The translations under genes and the position numbers were made by a program. A stretch of DNA of 64,000 nt from Prosapia bicincta (Eukaryota; Arthropoda; Insecta; Hemiptera; Cercopidae): the NCBI GenBank assembly GCA_036971475.1, contig JBAIZL010000005.1:61257655-61321654 (forward strand), read 5' to 3'. Positions 15,675 through 27,260 of this stretch are shown here, one piece after another. A model generated the notes under the pieces. That model was not told the origin of the DNA. It did no database searches and worked only from the letters and a program-made list of their open reading frames with translations. Within the stretch, counting starts at the first letter, position 1, and each line of letters opens with the position of its first letter.

Positions 15675-16942
15675 TTAGCACATTAGGAGGCAAAGGAAAA
15701 AATAACTACAGAGTAACAGTACTAAGGACACTGGAATAAAGTAGTATATTAGAGATTTATTACAGAACAGGAGTGTAATAAATATGATATTGACAAAATG
15801 GTGGTGCTGGAAGTAGCACTGGGTTGAACAAACAGAACCATGTCTAGCGGTTGCCATGAGATATTAGATGATAAATATATACTCGGAGATGTTAGCACAT
15901 TAGGAGGCAAAGGAAAAAATAACTACAGAGTAACAGTACTAAGGACACTGGAATAAAGTAGTATATTAGAGATTTATTACAGAACAGGAGTGTAATAAAT
16001 ATGATATTGACAAAATGGTGGTGCTGGAAGTAGCACTGGGTTGAACAAACAAAACCATGTCTAGTGGTTGCCATGAGATATTAGATGATAAATATATACT
16101 CGGAGATGTTAGCACATTAGGAGGCAAAGGAAAAAATAACTACAGAGTAACAGTACTAAGGACACTGGAATAAAGTAGTATATTAGAGATTTATTACAGA
16201 ACAGGAGTGTAATAAATATGATATTGACAAAATGGTTGTGCTGGAAGTAGCACTGGGTTGAACAAACAGAACCATGTCTAGCGGTTGCCATGAGATATTA
16301 GATGATAAATATATACTCGGAGATGTTAGCACATTAGGAGGCAAAGGAAAAAATAACTACAGAGTAACAGTACTAAGGACACTGGAATAAAGTAGTATAT
16401 TAGAGATTTATTACAGAACAGGAGTGTAATATATATGATATTGACAAAATGGTGGTGCTGGAAGTAGCACTGGGTTGAACAAACAGAACCATGTCTAGCG
16501 GTTGCCATGAGATATTAGATGATAAATATATACTCGGAGATGTTAGCACATTAGGAGGCAAAGGAAAAAATAACTACAGAGTAACAGTACTAAGGACACT
16601 GGAATAAAGTAGTATATTAGAGATTTATTACAGAACAGGAGTGTAATAAATATGATATTGACAAAATGGTGGTGCTGGAAGTAGCACTGGGTTGAACAAA
16701 CAAAACCATGTCTAGTGGTTGCCATGAGATATTAGATGATAAATATATACTCGGAGATGTTAGCACATTAGGAGGCAAAGGAAAAAATAACTACAGAGTA
16801 ACAGTACTAAGGACACTGGAATAAAGTAGTATATTAGAGATTTATTACAGAACAGGAGTGTAATAAATATGATATTGACAAAATGGTTGTGCTGGAAGTA
16901 GCACTGGGTTGAACAAACAAAACCATGTCTAGTGGTTGCCAT
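15675..16942. repeat. locally homogenised block of one satellite subfamily
   Basis: Six consecutive 217-bp monomers all carry the subfamily marker GATATTGACAAAATGG in place of GATAGGGACACAATGG. Elsewhere this marker occurs only in isolated monomers. A run of near-identical neighbours indicates recent local expansion or gene conversion. Confidence 0.7.
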
Positions 16943-18710
16943 GAGATATTAGATGATAAATATATACTCGGAGATGTTAGCACATTAGGAGGCAAAGGAA
17001 AAAATAACTGCACAGTAACAGTACTAAGGACACTGGAATAAAGTAGTATATTAGAGATTTATTACAGAACAGTAGTGTAATAAATATGATAGGGACACAA
17101 TGGTGGTGCTGGAAGTAGCACTGGGTTGAACAAACAGAACCATGTCTAGCGGTTGCCATGAGATATTAGATGATAAATATATACTCGGAGATGTTAACAC
17201 ATTAGGAGGCAAAGGAAAAAATAACTGCAGAGTAACAGTACTAAGGACACTGGAATAAAGTAGTATATTAGAGATTTATTACAGAACAGTAGTGTAATAA
17301 ATATGATAGGGACACAATGGTGGTGTTGGAAGTAGCACTGGGTTGAACATGCAGAATCATGTCTAGTGGTTGCCATGTGATATTAGATGATAAATATATA
17401 CTCGGAGATGTTAGCACATTAGGAGGCAAAGGAAAAAATAACTACAGAGTAACAGTACTAAGGACACTGGAATAAAGTAGTATATTAGAGATTTATTACA
17501 GAACAGGAGTGTAATAAATATGATAGGGACACAATGGTGGTGCTGGAAGTAGCATTGGGTTGAACAAACAGAATCATATCTAGTGGTTGCCATGAGATAT
17601 TAGATGATAAATATATACTCGGAGATGTTAGGACATTAGGAGGCAAAGAAAAAATAACTGCAGAGTAACAGTACTAAGGACACTGGAATAAAGTAGTATA
17701 TTAGAGATTTATTACAGAACAGTAGTGTAATAAATATGATAGGGACACAATGGTGGTGCTGGAAGTAGCATTGGGTTGAACAAACAGAATCATATCTAGT
17801 GGTTGCCATGAGATATTAGATGATAAATATATACTCGGAGATGTTAGCACATTAGGAGGCAAAGGAAAAAATAACTGCAGAGTAACAGTACTAAGGACAC
17901 TGGAATAAAGTAGTATATTAGAGATTTATTACAGAACAGGAGTGTAATAAATATGATAGGAACACAATGGTGGTGCTGGAAGTAGCACTGGGTTGAACAA
18001 ACAGAATCATGTCTAGCGGTTGCCATCAGATATTAGATGATAAATATATACTCGGAGATGTTAGCACATTAGGAGGCAAAGGAAAAAATAACTGCAGAGT
18101 AACAGTACTAAGGACACTGGAATAAAGTAGTATATTATAGATTTATTACAGAACAGTAGTGTAATAAATATGATAGGGACACAATGGTGGTGCTGGAAGT
18201 AGCACTGGGTTGGACAAACAGAATCATGTCTAGTGGTTGCCATGAGATATTAGATGATAAATATATACTCGGAGATGTTAGCACATTAGGAGGCAAAGGA
18301 AAAAATAACTGCAGAGTAACAGTACTAAGGACACTGGAATAAAGTAGTATATTATAGATTTATTACAGAACAGTAGTGTAATAAATATGATAGGGACACA
18401 ATGGTGGTGCTGGAAGTAGCACTGGGTTGGACAAACAGAATCATGTCTAGTGGTTGCCATGAGATATTAGATGATAAATATATACTCAGAGATGTTAGGA
18501 GATTAGGAGGCAAAGAAAAAATAACTACAGAGTAACAGTACTAAGGACACTGGAATAAAGTAGTATATTATAGATTTATTACAGAACAGGAGTGTAATAA
18601 ATATGATAGGAACACAATGGTGGTGCTGGAAGTAGCATTGGGTTGAACAAACAGAATCATATCTAGTGGTTGCCATGAGATATTAGATGATAAATATATA
18701 CTCGGAGATG

Positions 18711-19578
18711 TTAGCACATTAGGAGGCAAAGGAAAAAATAACTGCAGAGTAACAGTACTAAGGACACTGGAATAAAGTAGTATATTATAGATTTATTACA
18801 GAACAGTAGTGTAATAAATATGATAGGGACACAATGGTGGTGCTGGAAGTAGCACTGGGTTGGACAAACAGAATCATGTCTAGCGGTTGCCATCAGATAT
18901 TAGATGATAAATATATACTCGGAGATGTTAGCACATTAGGAGGCAAAGGAAAAAATAACTGCAGAGTAACAGTACTAAGGACACTGGAATAAAGTAGTAT
19001 ATTATAGATTTATTACAGAACAGGAGTGTAATAAATATGATAGGAACACAATGGTGGTGCTGGAAGTAGCATTGGGTTGAACAAACAGAATCATATCTAG
19101 TGGTTGCCATGAGATATTAGATGATAAATATATACTCGGAGATGTTAGCACATTAGGAGGCAAAGGAAAAAATAACTGCAGAGTAACAGTACTAAGGACA
19201 CTGGAATAAAGTAGTATATTATAGATTTATTACAGAACAGTAGTGTAATAAATATGATAGGGACACAATGGTGGTGCTGGAAGTAGCACTGGGTTGGACA
19301 AACAGAATCATGTCTAGCGGTTGCCATCAGATATTAGATGATAAATATATACTCGGAGATGTTAGCACATTAGGAGGCAAAGGAAAAAATAACTGCAGAG
19401 TAACAGTACTAAGGACACTGGAATAAAGTAGTATATTATAGATTTATTACAGAACAGGAGTGTAATAAATATGATAGGAACACAATGGTGGTGCTGGAAG
19501 TAGCATTGGGTTGAACAAACAGAATCATATCTAGTGGTTGCCATGAGATATTAGATGATAAATATATACTCGGAGATG
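18711..19578. repeat. dimeric higher-order repeat, 434 bp
   Basis: Two alternating monomer types repeat exactly as a pair: one with GGGTTGGACAAAC and ATCAGATAT, the other with ATAGGAACACAATGG and a TCATATC variant. 18711-19144 and 19145-19578 read as the same sequence, so this is one of the youngest expansions in the array. Confidence 0.8.
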
Positions 19579-21475
19579 TTAGCACATTAGGAGGCAAAGG
19601 AAAAAATAACTGCAGAGTAACAGTACTAAGGACACTGGAATAAAGTAGTATATTATAGATTTATTACAGAACAGTAGTGTAATAAATATGATAGGGACAC
19701 AATGGTGGTGCTGGAAGTAGCACTGGGTTGGACAAACAGAATCATGTCTAGTGGTTGCCATGAGATATTAGATGATAAATATATACTCGGAGATGTTAGC
19801 ACATTAGGAGGCAAAGGAAAAAATAACTGCAGAGTAACAGTACTAAGGACACTGGAATAAAGTAGTATATTAGAGATTTATTACAGAACAGGAGTGTAAT
19901 AAATATGATAGGAACACAATGGTGGTGCTGGAAGTAGCACTGGGTTGAACAAACAGAATCATGTCTAGCGGTTGCCATCAGATATTAGATGATAAATATA
20001 TACTCGGAGATGTTAGCACATTAGTAGGCAAAGAAAAATAACTGCAAAGTAACAGTACTAAGGACACTGGAATAAAGTAGTATATAATAGATTTATTACA
20101 GAACAGGAGTGTAATAAATATGATAGGGACACAATGGTGGTGCTGGAAGTAGCATTGGGTTGAACAAACAGAATCATATCTAGTGGTCGCCATGAGATAT
20201 TAGATGGTAAATATATATTCGGAGATGTTAGCACATTAGGAGGCAAAGAAAAAATAACTGCAGAGTAACAGTACTAAGGACACTGGAATAAAGTAGTATA
20301 TTAGAGATTTATTACAGAACAGGAGTGTAATAAATATGATATTGACAAAATGGTGGTGCTGGAAGTAGCACTGGGTTGAACAAACAAAACCATGTCTAGT
20401 GGTTGCCATGAGATATTAGATGATAAATATATACTCGGAGATGTTAGCACATTAGGAGGCAAACAAAAAAATAACTGCAGAGTAACAGTACTAAGGACAC
20501 TGGAATAAAGTAGTATATTAGAGATTTATTACAGAACAGTAGTGTAATAAATATGATAGGGACACAATGGTGGTGCTGGAAGTAGCACTGGGTTGAACAA
20601 ACAGAACCATGTCTAGCGGTTGCCATGAGATATTAGATGATAAATATATACTCGGAGATGTTAGCACATTAGGAGGCAAAGGAAAAAATAACTGCAGAGT
20701 AACAGTACTAAGGACACTGGAATAAAGTAGTATATTAGAGATTTATTACAGAACAGTAGTGTAATAAATATGATAGGGACACAATGGTGGTGCTGGAAGT
20801 AGCACTGGGTTGAACAAACAGAACCATGTCTAGCGGTTGCCATGAGATATTAGATGATAAATATATACTCGGAGATGTTAGCACATTAGGAGGCAAAGGA
20901 AAAAATAACTGCAGAGTAACAGTACTAAGGACACTGGAATAAAGTAGTATATTAGAAATTTATTACAGATCAGTAGTGTAATAAATATGATAGGGACACA
21001 ATGGTGGTGCTGGAAGTAGCACTGGGTTGAACAAACAGAATCATGTCTAGTGGTTGCCATCAGATATTAGATGGTAAATATATACTCGGAGATGTTAGCA
21101 CATTAGGAGGCAAAGAAAAAATAACTACAGAGTAACAGTACTAAGGACACTGGAATAAAGTAGTATATTAGAGATTTATTACAGAACAGGAGTGTAATAA
21201 ATATGATATTGACAAAATGGTGGTGCTGGAAGTAGCACTGGGTTGAACAAACAAAACCATGTCTAGTGGTTGCCATGAGATATTAGATGATAAATATATA
21301 CTCGGAGATGTTAGCACATTAGGAGGCAAAGGAAAAAATAACTGCAGAGTAACAGTACTAAGGACACTGGAATAAAGTAGTATATTAGAGATTTATTACA
21401 GAACAGTAGTGTAATAAATATGATAGGGACACAATGGTGGTGCTGGAAGTAGCATTGGGTTTGAACAAACAAAAC

Positions 21476-22659
21476 AGCAGAGAGGGGAAAGATATTGAAT
21501 GATATAATAAAAGAGAATATTTACTCTAAATTATTAAGGAAGATGTTTTAAATGTTGCGATATAATAAGTCTAAAAAGTAAAAAAGGGAAATAATTACTT
21601 CTTACAGAAAATAAAAATAATACGTTTTACTGCTGATGTTTTTTTAAAAACACATGCCACGGGAATTGCCTAATATATTGAATTCTCCTCATTTAAACGT
21701 CAGTGTTCTTACAGAATTCATTAGGTTCGCTGAAGACATTCAAAATGTATGGCCGTTGAACAATATTATGACGTCACGCAAGCAATCGGACCACGTATGT
21801 TTTCAGCTGTTCTATTTGCAGTGAACTCCAGTAATTAAGAGTGTTTATATTACAAAAGGCCGCAGCATTGTATTTGTACACATAAAGCACGTCTGATACA
21901 GTATTTATCTTCTGGGCTACCAAGTACTGTTGTTTCAGTGCGATTACGAATTTAACGAAATTTTGGTAAGCTACTATATTATGTACAACCAGTCTTCTCG
22001 GTCTGCACACACAATCTCGCCATTTGGTCTATCTACCGCTTACGAATCACGAATAGCCAATACATGAAAATGTTTATTTAAATTACTTTTTCAAGCATGT
22101 AATTCTTAAATATATAAATTCTGAGTGTAATTCCCATTAAAATGATTCCAAATCCACACTGTTATTTTATTCCAAGCCATTCATGCGACACTAGCAGTGT
22201 TGCAGAGAAACATGGCTGACTTAAACAGTACTATTTAGATGTGATTAAATCTTAATATCTTGAAATTTAGCTAAATTCAGTACAAAGTCTTGTAAAGTAA
22301 GAGAAAAACTTTGGGACATATGGCATACAAGTTCAATATGTTTAATATTACTATAATTAGAAAGAATCTTTCATAAAACGGTCTGAGCAAATTTGTTTCA
22401 CGAAACAATTTAAATGGTTAACCGTCATATTCGTATGTCTGGTCTCAGAAACTGAAATATTTTATGAAATTTTGTGAATGCAGTTATTTAATCCTTCACT
22501 TTTCCAATCTTTATTTAATGAGTACTTACCATTGTAACGTTAGTTTTTTATATTACCGCCAAACTAGTCCCGATAGTAAATAATTCTAATTGTCGCCATG
22601 ATAGTCCGACAGCTGACCGATAGCATTACAGCTGTGAGGGTAAAGTTTTGAATTAAATA
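21476..22659. other. non-repetitive AT-rich spacer between two satellites
   Basis: No recognisable gene was seen. The sequence is AT-rich, with a CRE-like TGACGTCA near 21770. The longest minus-strand frame here (21774-22010) matches nothing I recognise. The left edge abuts the 217-bp array and the right edge abuts the 80-bp array. Confidence 0.6.
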
Positions 22660-23652
22660 AAACTGAATCGTCTAGTGGGGTCTGACACAGAGAGTAGTCG
22701 AGAGAGGACACGTCTTCCTGGTGACGACTCACAACAGGGAAACTGAGTCGTCTAGTGGGGTCTGACACAGAGAGTAGTCGAGAGAGGACACGTCTTCCTG
22801 GTGACGACTCACAACAGGGAAACTGAGTCGTCTAGTGGGGTCTGACACAGAGAGTAGTCGAGAGAGGACACGTCTTCCTGGTGACGACTCACAACAGGGA
22901 AACTGAGTCGTCTAGTGGGGTCTGACACAGAGAGTAGTCGAGAGAGGACACGTCTTCCTGGTGACGACTCACAACAGGGAAACTGAGTCGTCTAGTGGGG
23001 TCTGACACAGAGAGTAGTCGAGAGAGGACACGTCTTCCTGGTGACGACTCACAACAGGTAAACTGAGTCGTCTAGTGGGGTCTGACACAGAGAGTAGTCG
23101 AGAGAGGACACGTCTTCCTGGTGACGACTCACAACAGGGAAACTGAGTCGTCTAGTGGGGTCTGACACAGAGAGTAGTCGAGAGAGGACACGTCTTCCTG
23201 GTGACGACTCACAACAGGGAAACTGAGTCGTCTAGTGGGGTCTGACACAGAGAGTAGTCAAGAGAGGACACGTCTTCCTGGTGACGACTCACAACAGGGA
23301 AACTGAGTCGTCTAGTGGGGTCTGACACAGAGAGTAGTCAAGAGAGGACACGTCTTCCTGGTGACGACTCACAACAGGGAAACTGAGTCGTTTAGTGGGG
23401 TCTGACACAGAGAGTAGTCGAGAGAGGACACGTCTTCCTGGTGACGACTCACAACAGGGAAACTGAGTCGTCTAGTGGGGTCTGACACAGAGAGTAGTCG
23501 AAAGAGGACACGTCTTCCTGGTGAAGTCGAGAGAGGACACGTCTTCCTGGTGACGACTCACAACAGGGAAACTGAGTCGTTTAGTGGGGTCTGACACAGA
23601 GAGTAGTCGAGAGAGGACACGTCTTCCTGGTGACGACTCACAACAGAGAAAC
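22660..23652. repeat. 80-bp minisatellite array (about 12 copies) with strong dyads
   Basis: An exact 80-bp period runs from AACTGAATCGTC to CAGAGAAAC, with very few differences between copies (G/A in GTCGAGAG, C/T in GTCTAG/GTTTAG). Each monomer junction forms a 9-bp perfect stem, GACGACTCA / TGAGTCGTC, around a 12-nt loop. Near 23497-23553 a 29-bp piece (starting GTCGARAGAGG) is duplicated inside one monomer. High identity suggests recent amplification. The frames open on the minus strand are by-products of the period. Confidence 0.97.
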
Positions 23653-25013
23653 GACTTATTTACTATTCCTTTTTTATTACTAGTAATAACATTCATTTGA
23701 ACGCACTGTCCACGGCCCGTACACGATTATTTATGTCAATTAGTAGTTCTAAATGCTATTTTAAAATTAATATTAATGATTTTATCAAATCCTCCGACGG
23801 CAGTGCGATTTAACCATGTTTCACAAACCTCTTCCATACTCAATTGTTACAGTTATAATTACATAGAAAAAGATTTCCTTTACGTCTTTCATTTTGAAAG
23901 GCTTATTATTACTTTAGATTGTGATTGTACATAGTCTCAAGCTATTTAAATGATGTATTGCCATCGATGTTAGATGGATAACTCTATAGCCAAAAGCCTC
24001 GGAATTTCATCAGTTTCTAATGTAGTATATGGACATTAACAATGCTGCACACTAATTGCTTTATTAGACCGTTTGGAAAACATATTCCTTACTCTTCTAA
24101 CCAAATTACCGTCTTCTCCATTCCATGTTATGGTGATGTGGCTTTACTCTCTACGATTGGATGGTACGCCACTATATGCCTAATTATACTGGCCTTAGGG
24201 TACTTAAGGTAGTAGAATATTGAAAACCCAACCTTGGAATAATGTGCTATGTATGTCTTCGTGGTAGTCCCTAAGGCTCGAGTACAACGGGAGGCGCTTT
24301 GCTCCAGGCTTTCTTACTTCCTGTATGAACGTTTCCCTAGCCTACAGTGGTTCCCCGTTACACTTCCGTCAGTCCATCCCTTACTTACTAAAACTAGTAT
24401 TCTTACTGAGCTACGTTTCATCAGAGAAGGTAGCTCTATCGAATTGTATATTTTGGATCTTACGAAAAAACCGACCCTTTAGGGTTATAGCTTGTTTTCG
24501 TTAACACTTTTCTAGAGTTGACCTTCTTATAGCGAAAACTCAAATACTTCAAAATGACAAGGAACGAAGACTTACCACTACGAAAAATATCTACTTCTTT
24601 GTGCAAGTTATTAAAGTTTCTAAGCTTCTAGTTTTCCTTCAAAATACTCAACGTTCTGCAGATTTTTAGAGCTACCAGAAATAGCGTAGCACAACGATCA
24701 AGGTCTGAACTATTATACGAATTTCTGTCTTAAGCGAGCCTATTTCTATGTTTTCGTTCATTAGAAAATAATAGGAGCCAAAATATCAAGAAAATAAAAT
24801 CATAAAAAATCATAAAAATTGATTTCAGAATAGCCTAATTGATGACGTCAAGACCATCCTACTTGGTAAATAAATTCTATTTGTAATTCTGAATGATAAT
24901 GAAAGAAAATAAACATACTTTAAAAAATCACAATTTCAAAATTCATATTTCACAAAATTCATATTTCACGAAATCTATTTTCACAAAATCTATTTTCATA
25001 CTTATTGATTTAA
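23653..25013. other. unassigned AT-rich spacer
   Basis: No recognised gene. 24040-24530 is less AT-rich and holds a 77-codon ATG frame (24249-24482, plus) of unknown meaning. 24937-25000 is a short degenerate minisatellite, covered separately. 25000-25013 is the left target duplication of the next element. Confidence 0.5.
24937..25000. repeat. degenerate ~16-bp minisatellite
   Basis: Four short imperfect copies of a motif of the form AAATTCATATTTCAC, drifting to AAATCTATTTTCAC, lie in tandem immediately before the 25.0-kb element. Confidence 0.7.
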
Positions 25014-25077
25014 TAAGTAAATAAATAAAACCCACTAACCAAAATACAAAAATCTTTATTACAGTTACTCTATGTAC

Positions 25078-25105
25078 ATTTCGATTACATGGTAATCATC
25101 TTCAG
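25078..25105 (-). ncRNA. hammerhead-like core motif (candidate)
   Basis: On the minus strand this reads CTGAAGA, one T, a 6-bp perfect stem GATTAC/GTAATC with loop CAT, then GAAAT. CTGANGA and GAAA are the two invariant boxes of the hammerhead ribozyme. The extra T before helix II is not canonical. A cleavage site cannot be placed with confidence. Confidence 0.4.
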
Positions 25106-25272
25106 AAGTAGTATTTAACATTACAAATTGTCAATATTATGAAGCAAAAGTTCCCCACCCATCATTTCCTACTAACAATCTCGACCAATCACGTATTAAC
25201 GTTCGTCATGCTCTAAGAATGACAAAATATAATTCTATATAAGAATGACTATGTAAGGAACAAATAATACTT

Positions 25273-25300
25273 CTGAAGATGATTACCATGTAATCGAAAT
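25273..25300 (+). ncRNA. hammerhead-like core motif (candidate)
   Basis: CTGAAGA, T, perfect stem GATTAC/GTAATC with loop CAT, GAAAT. It is the mirror partner of the 25078-25105 motif, 168 bp away, in the other arm of the same element. Confidence 0.4.
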
Positions 25301-25319
25301 CTACACAAAGTAATTGTAA

Positions 25320-25484
25320 CTAATATTCTTTGAGCTTGGCTTGTGAGGTTATGTTAGAAACAAATAAAAACGTACACAAAACTCACAAATTAATCATTTA
25401 TTTACTCATACGCGTTTCAATGACCAAGTCATCATCATCAGTGAGTGTTACTACTACAAACTCTAACTTACAACTGTTGTTTTT
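25320..25484 (-). mobile_element. 165-bp nested insertion with its own hammerhead-like motif
   Basis: The segment sits inside the right arm of copy A and is flanked by an exact 15-bp target duplication, ACAAAGTAATTGTAA (25305-25319 and 25485-25499). It begins CTAATATTCTTTGAGCTTGG and carries a minus-strand CTGATGA-hairpin-GAAAC motif at 25414-25441. Related sequence (GGCTTGTGAG, then AATAAA, then ACGCGTTTCAATGA) occurs at 59.67-59.88 kb, and a weaker relative lies near 26.33 kb. Confidence 0.75.
25414..25441 (-). ncRNA. hammerhead-like core motif (candidate)
   Basis: The minus strand reads CTGATGA, T, stem GATGAC/GTCATT (one G-T pair) with loop TTG, then GAAAC. It lies in the nested 165-bp insertion. 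Confidence 0.4.
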
Positions 25485-25583
25485 ACAAAGTAATTGTAAT
25501 AAAGATTTTGTAATATGGTTAGTGGGTTTTATTTCTTTAGTTAAAAAAATAGTCCACAGTGCTCAAGAAACTTATTAATTTAA

Positions 25584-26984
25584 ATGTTTAGTTTTCAGTA
25601 ATGACATGTTCTGTAGATAAGAGAATATTAAATGAAGCAATAGATTGGATTCTCGTCGCTTTGTTTACGACAGATCCGGAATAATTTTGTATCTGCAGGA
25701 GCTAATTTAAAGCAATGAGAAAAACCAATAAAACACTACAATCTTTTCAAAATGACACTGCAAAAAGAATTGTGTAAATCCCATGTTGAAGTAAAAAATT
25801 GTCCGTAATATGCATAGTTTATTCCGGAATTTACCGGCACTAATTATTTATGGCTGTATGAAAAGGTAATACTGCTATTATATTACATTCTGTGGCATCT
25901 TATTGGTTCGACAGCCATTGAATGGCTAATGGTTCGGAAACTAATATATAATCACCGATTAGCATTTTTACTGCCAATAACAAAGGTCTTTACTCGTCAA
26001 TGTAATTCTGCTTCTGGTAATGTTTACTGTAAAAATCTGGTGAAACTTTCTATTAAATTTTAATGCACTGCTTCACAAGCTACACGTAGTATGTTTTTTT
26101 TTTGACAAAAACTAATTATCAAATTAATTAAGTGCCAGGAAATACAAACTATTAAATACTAATATACCACAAAAATAAAATAATAAATGAATACGTATAT
26201 ATGAAAAAAGGAAGATTTAAAATTTGTAGAATCATTTATTAAACTTGATTTTTATTAATTTATTTTAAATAATAGAATACTCATAGAAATCTATATTTTT
26301 TTAAACAGTAGCTTATTACAACAAATTTTTGAGTTAGGCTTGTGAGAGTAACATGAGCAATAAACATGCGAAATAAGTCAAATGTGATGTAGTTAAAACA
26401 AATTAATTTAACGTCATATATGTTTCTACATTCTTTCTGTCATTAGTGACAGAGGAACAGTGGATTAGTTAATACTGACAATTAGCTGTCATACAAAATA
26501 TTTACACAACAACAACCCAATATATAGGATACCATTATATAAATTAATGATATTTGAACACAAGGGTTTAAAGTTAAAACACCTTTTATATATATATATA
26601 TATATATTTATTGCTAACTATATAAATAGTGCAATATAACTATATACTTAATAAATAGAATAATTTTAAACACATTTTAGGTTATACAATTACTAACTCA
26701 TAAAAAAGCATTCGAATATTTATTTACTATAACGATATATAGGTAATGTCTCATACGTCACCTATACTATCTCTTAGAGTGAGCAATTAGGTCCCGTTTG
26801 CTTCTGGTTTAAAATCATACAAATGTGACCACTAAAGAAATTGTGTTTGTATTCTATACAACGTTGCAATACTCGGACAATAGGAAAGTCTGCAGGACAA
26901 AAGTAACTGGGTTAAAGTCGTACGATAAACTGTCAACTCATCACGGTGCCCAAGAAATTGAAACTCTGGATTGAGCGTTGGCAT
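25584..26984. other. unassigned AT-rich spacer
   Basis: No gene recognised. An (AT) microsatellite lies near 26586-26608. A diverged relative of the 59.7-kb element (GGCTTGTGAG followed by ACATGAGCAATAAAC) lies near 26337-26460. A T-run occurs near 26094-26102. Confidence 0.5.
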
Positions 26985-27260
26985 CTAAGACACAGTCAAA
27001 CTCCACCATGACAATACGCTCGACCACAGGTTGACTCAGCCATCGTTACTAGTTTCTTGGACCAGAGGTACACCCCAGTGGACCTCCAGCTGCCTTACAG
27101 TCCGAATTGGCTCCGTACGACTCTTTTCATGTATCTCAGACTGAAAAAAGCGGTAGAAGGAAAGCGTTAAGAGTTCGTGAAAAACATCCAACATGTGGCA
27201 ACGTTGCTGATATACCCTCCCCTCGAGGAATTTCAGGGTACCTCCATGCGTGTTAGACAA
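26985..27260 (+). pseudogene. decayed Tc1/mariner-superfamily transposase, C-terminal part
   Basis: Family motifs follow one another in the right order but in changing frames. LHHDN (27001-27015) is the motif around the second catalytic Asp. LPYSPN comes next (27090-27107), then APYD (from 27110), then LKKAVEGKR (from 27141). In intact mariners these read as LHHDNAPAH, PYSPDLAPYDFF and LKKALKG-type blocks. At least three frameshifts are needed, so the copy is dead. No terminal inverted repeats were found around it. It appears unrelated to the younger mariner fragment at 58 kb. Confidence 0.72.

Larger units (their letters stand above)
1..21475. repeat. 217-bp satellite array (about 99 monomers, left-truncated)
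   Basis: Head-to-tail monomers of 217 bp fill this stretch. A common variant of 216 bp lacks one base in the A-run after GGCAAAG. Monomers differ at scattered point sites and share a short hairpin, GTGCT-GGAAGT-AGCAC. The array starts before base 1. It ends at 21475, where the monomer sequence stops inside AACAAACAAAAC and unrelated DNA follows. Each 217-bp monomer leaves a 60-codon minus-strand frame open by chance (see rejected items). The array is made of subfamilies and higher-order blocks, listed separately. A centromeric or heterochromatic satellite is possible but cannot be shown from sequence alone. Confidence 0.98.
25014..25569 (+). mobile_element. inverted-repeat element with paired hammerhead-like motifs (copy A)
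   Basis: The left arm begins AATAAAACCCACTAACC near 25025. The right arm ends with the complement GGTTAGTGGGTTTTATT near 25531. Each arm holds a CTGAAGA-hairpin-GAAAT motif facing outward (25078-25105 minus, 25273-25300 plus). A tail with CCACAGTGCTCAAG follows the right arm; a similar CCACAGTTGCTTCAAG tail ends the 41.9-kb element. Flanks show a 14-bp near-duplicate, ACTTATTGATTTAA (25000-25013) and ACTTATTAATTTAA (25570-25583). This layout resembles non-autonomous Penelope-like elements, but there is no coding sequence to confirm it. Confidence 0.7.

Noticed and set aside
506..21060. About 70 near-identical 60-codon minus-strand frames, one per 217-bp monomer, with a hydrophobic stretch
   Set aside because: They follow the monomer period. 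Differences between copies are mostly amino-acid changing, frames are lost in all 216-bp monomers, and there is no promoter or start context. Satellite by-product.
21774..22010. 78-codon minus-strand frame
   Set aside because: No recognised motif or gene structure.
22660..23652. CRISPR-like array
   Set aside because: The whole 80-bp unit is conserved; there are no unique spacers, and the sequence is eukaryotic.
22586..23696. Minus-strand frames with a repeated SFPVVSRHQEDVSSLD peptide
   Set aside because: Translation of the 80-bp minisatellite; 80 is not a multiple of three, so frames drift.
24249..24482. 77-codon plus-strand frame starting with ATG
   Set aside because: No recognised motif; length is within chance for this window.
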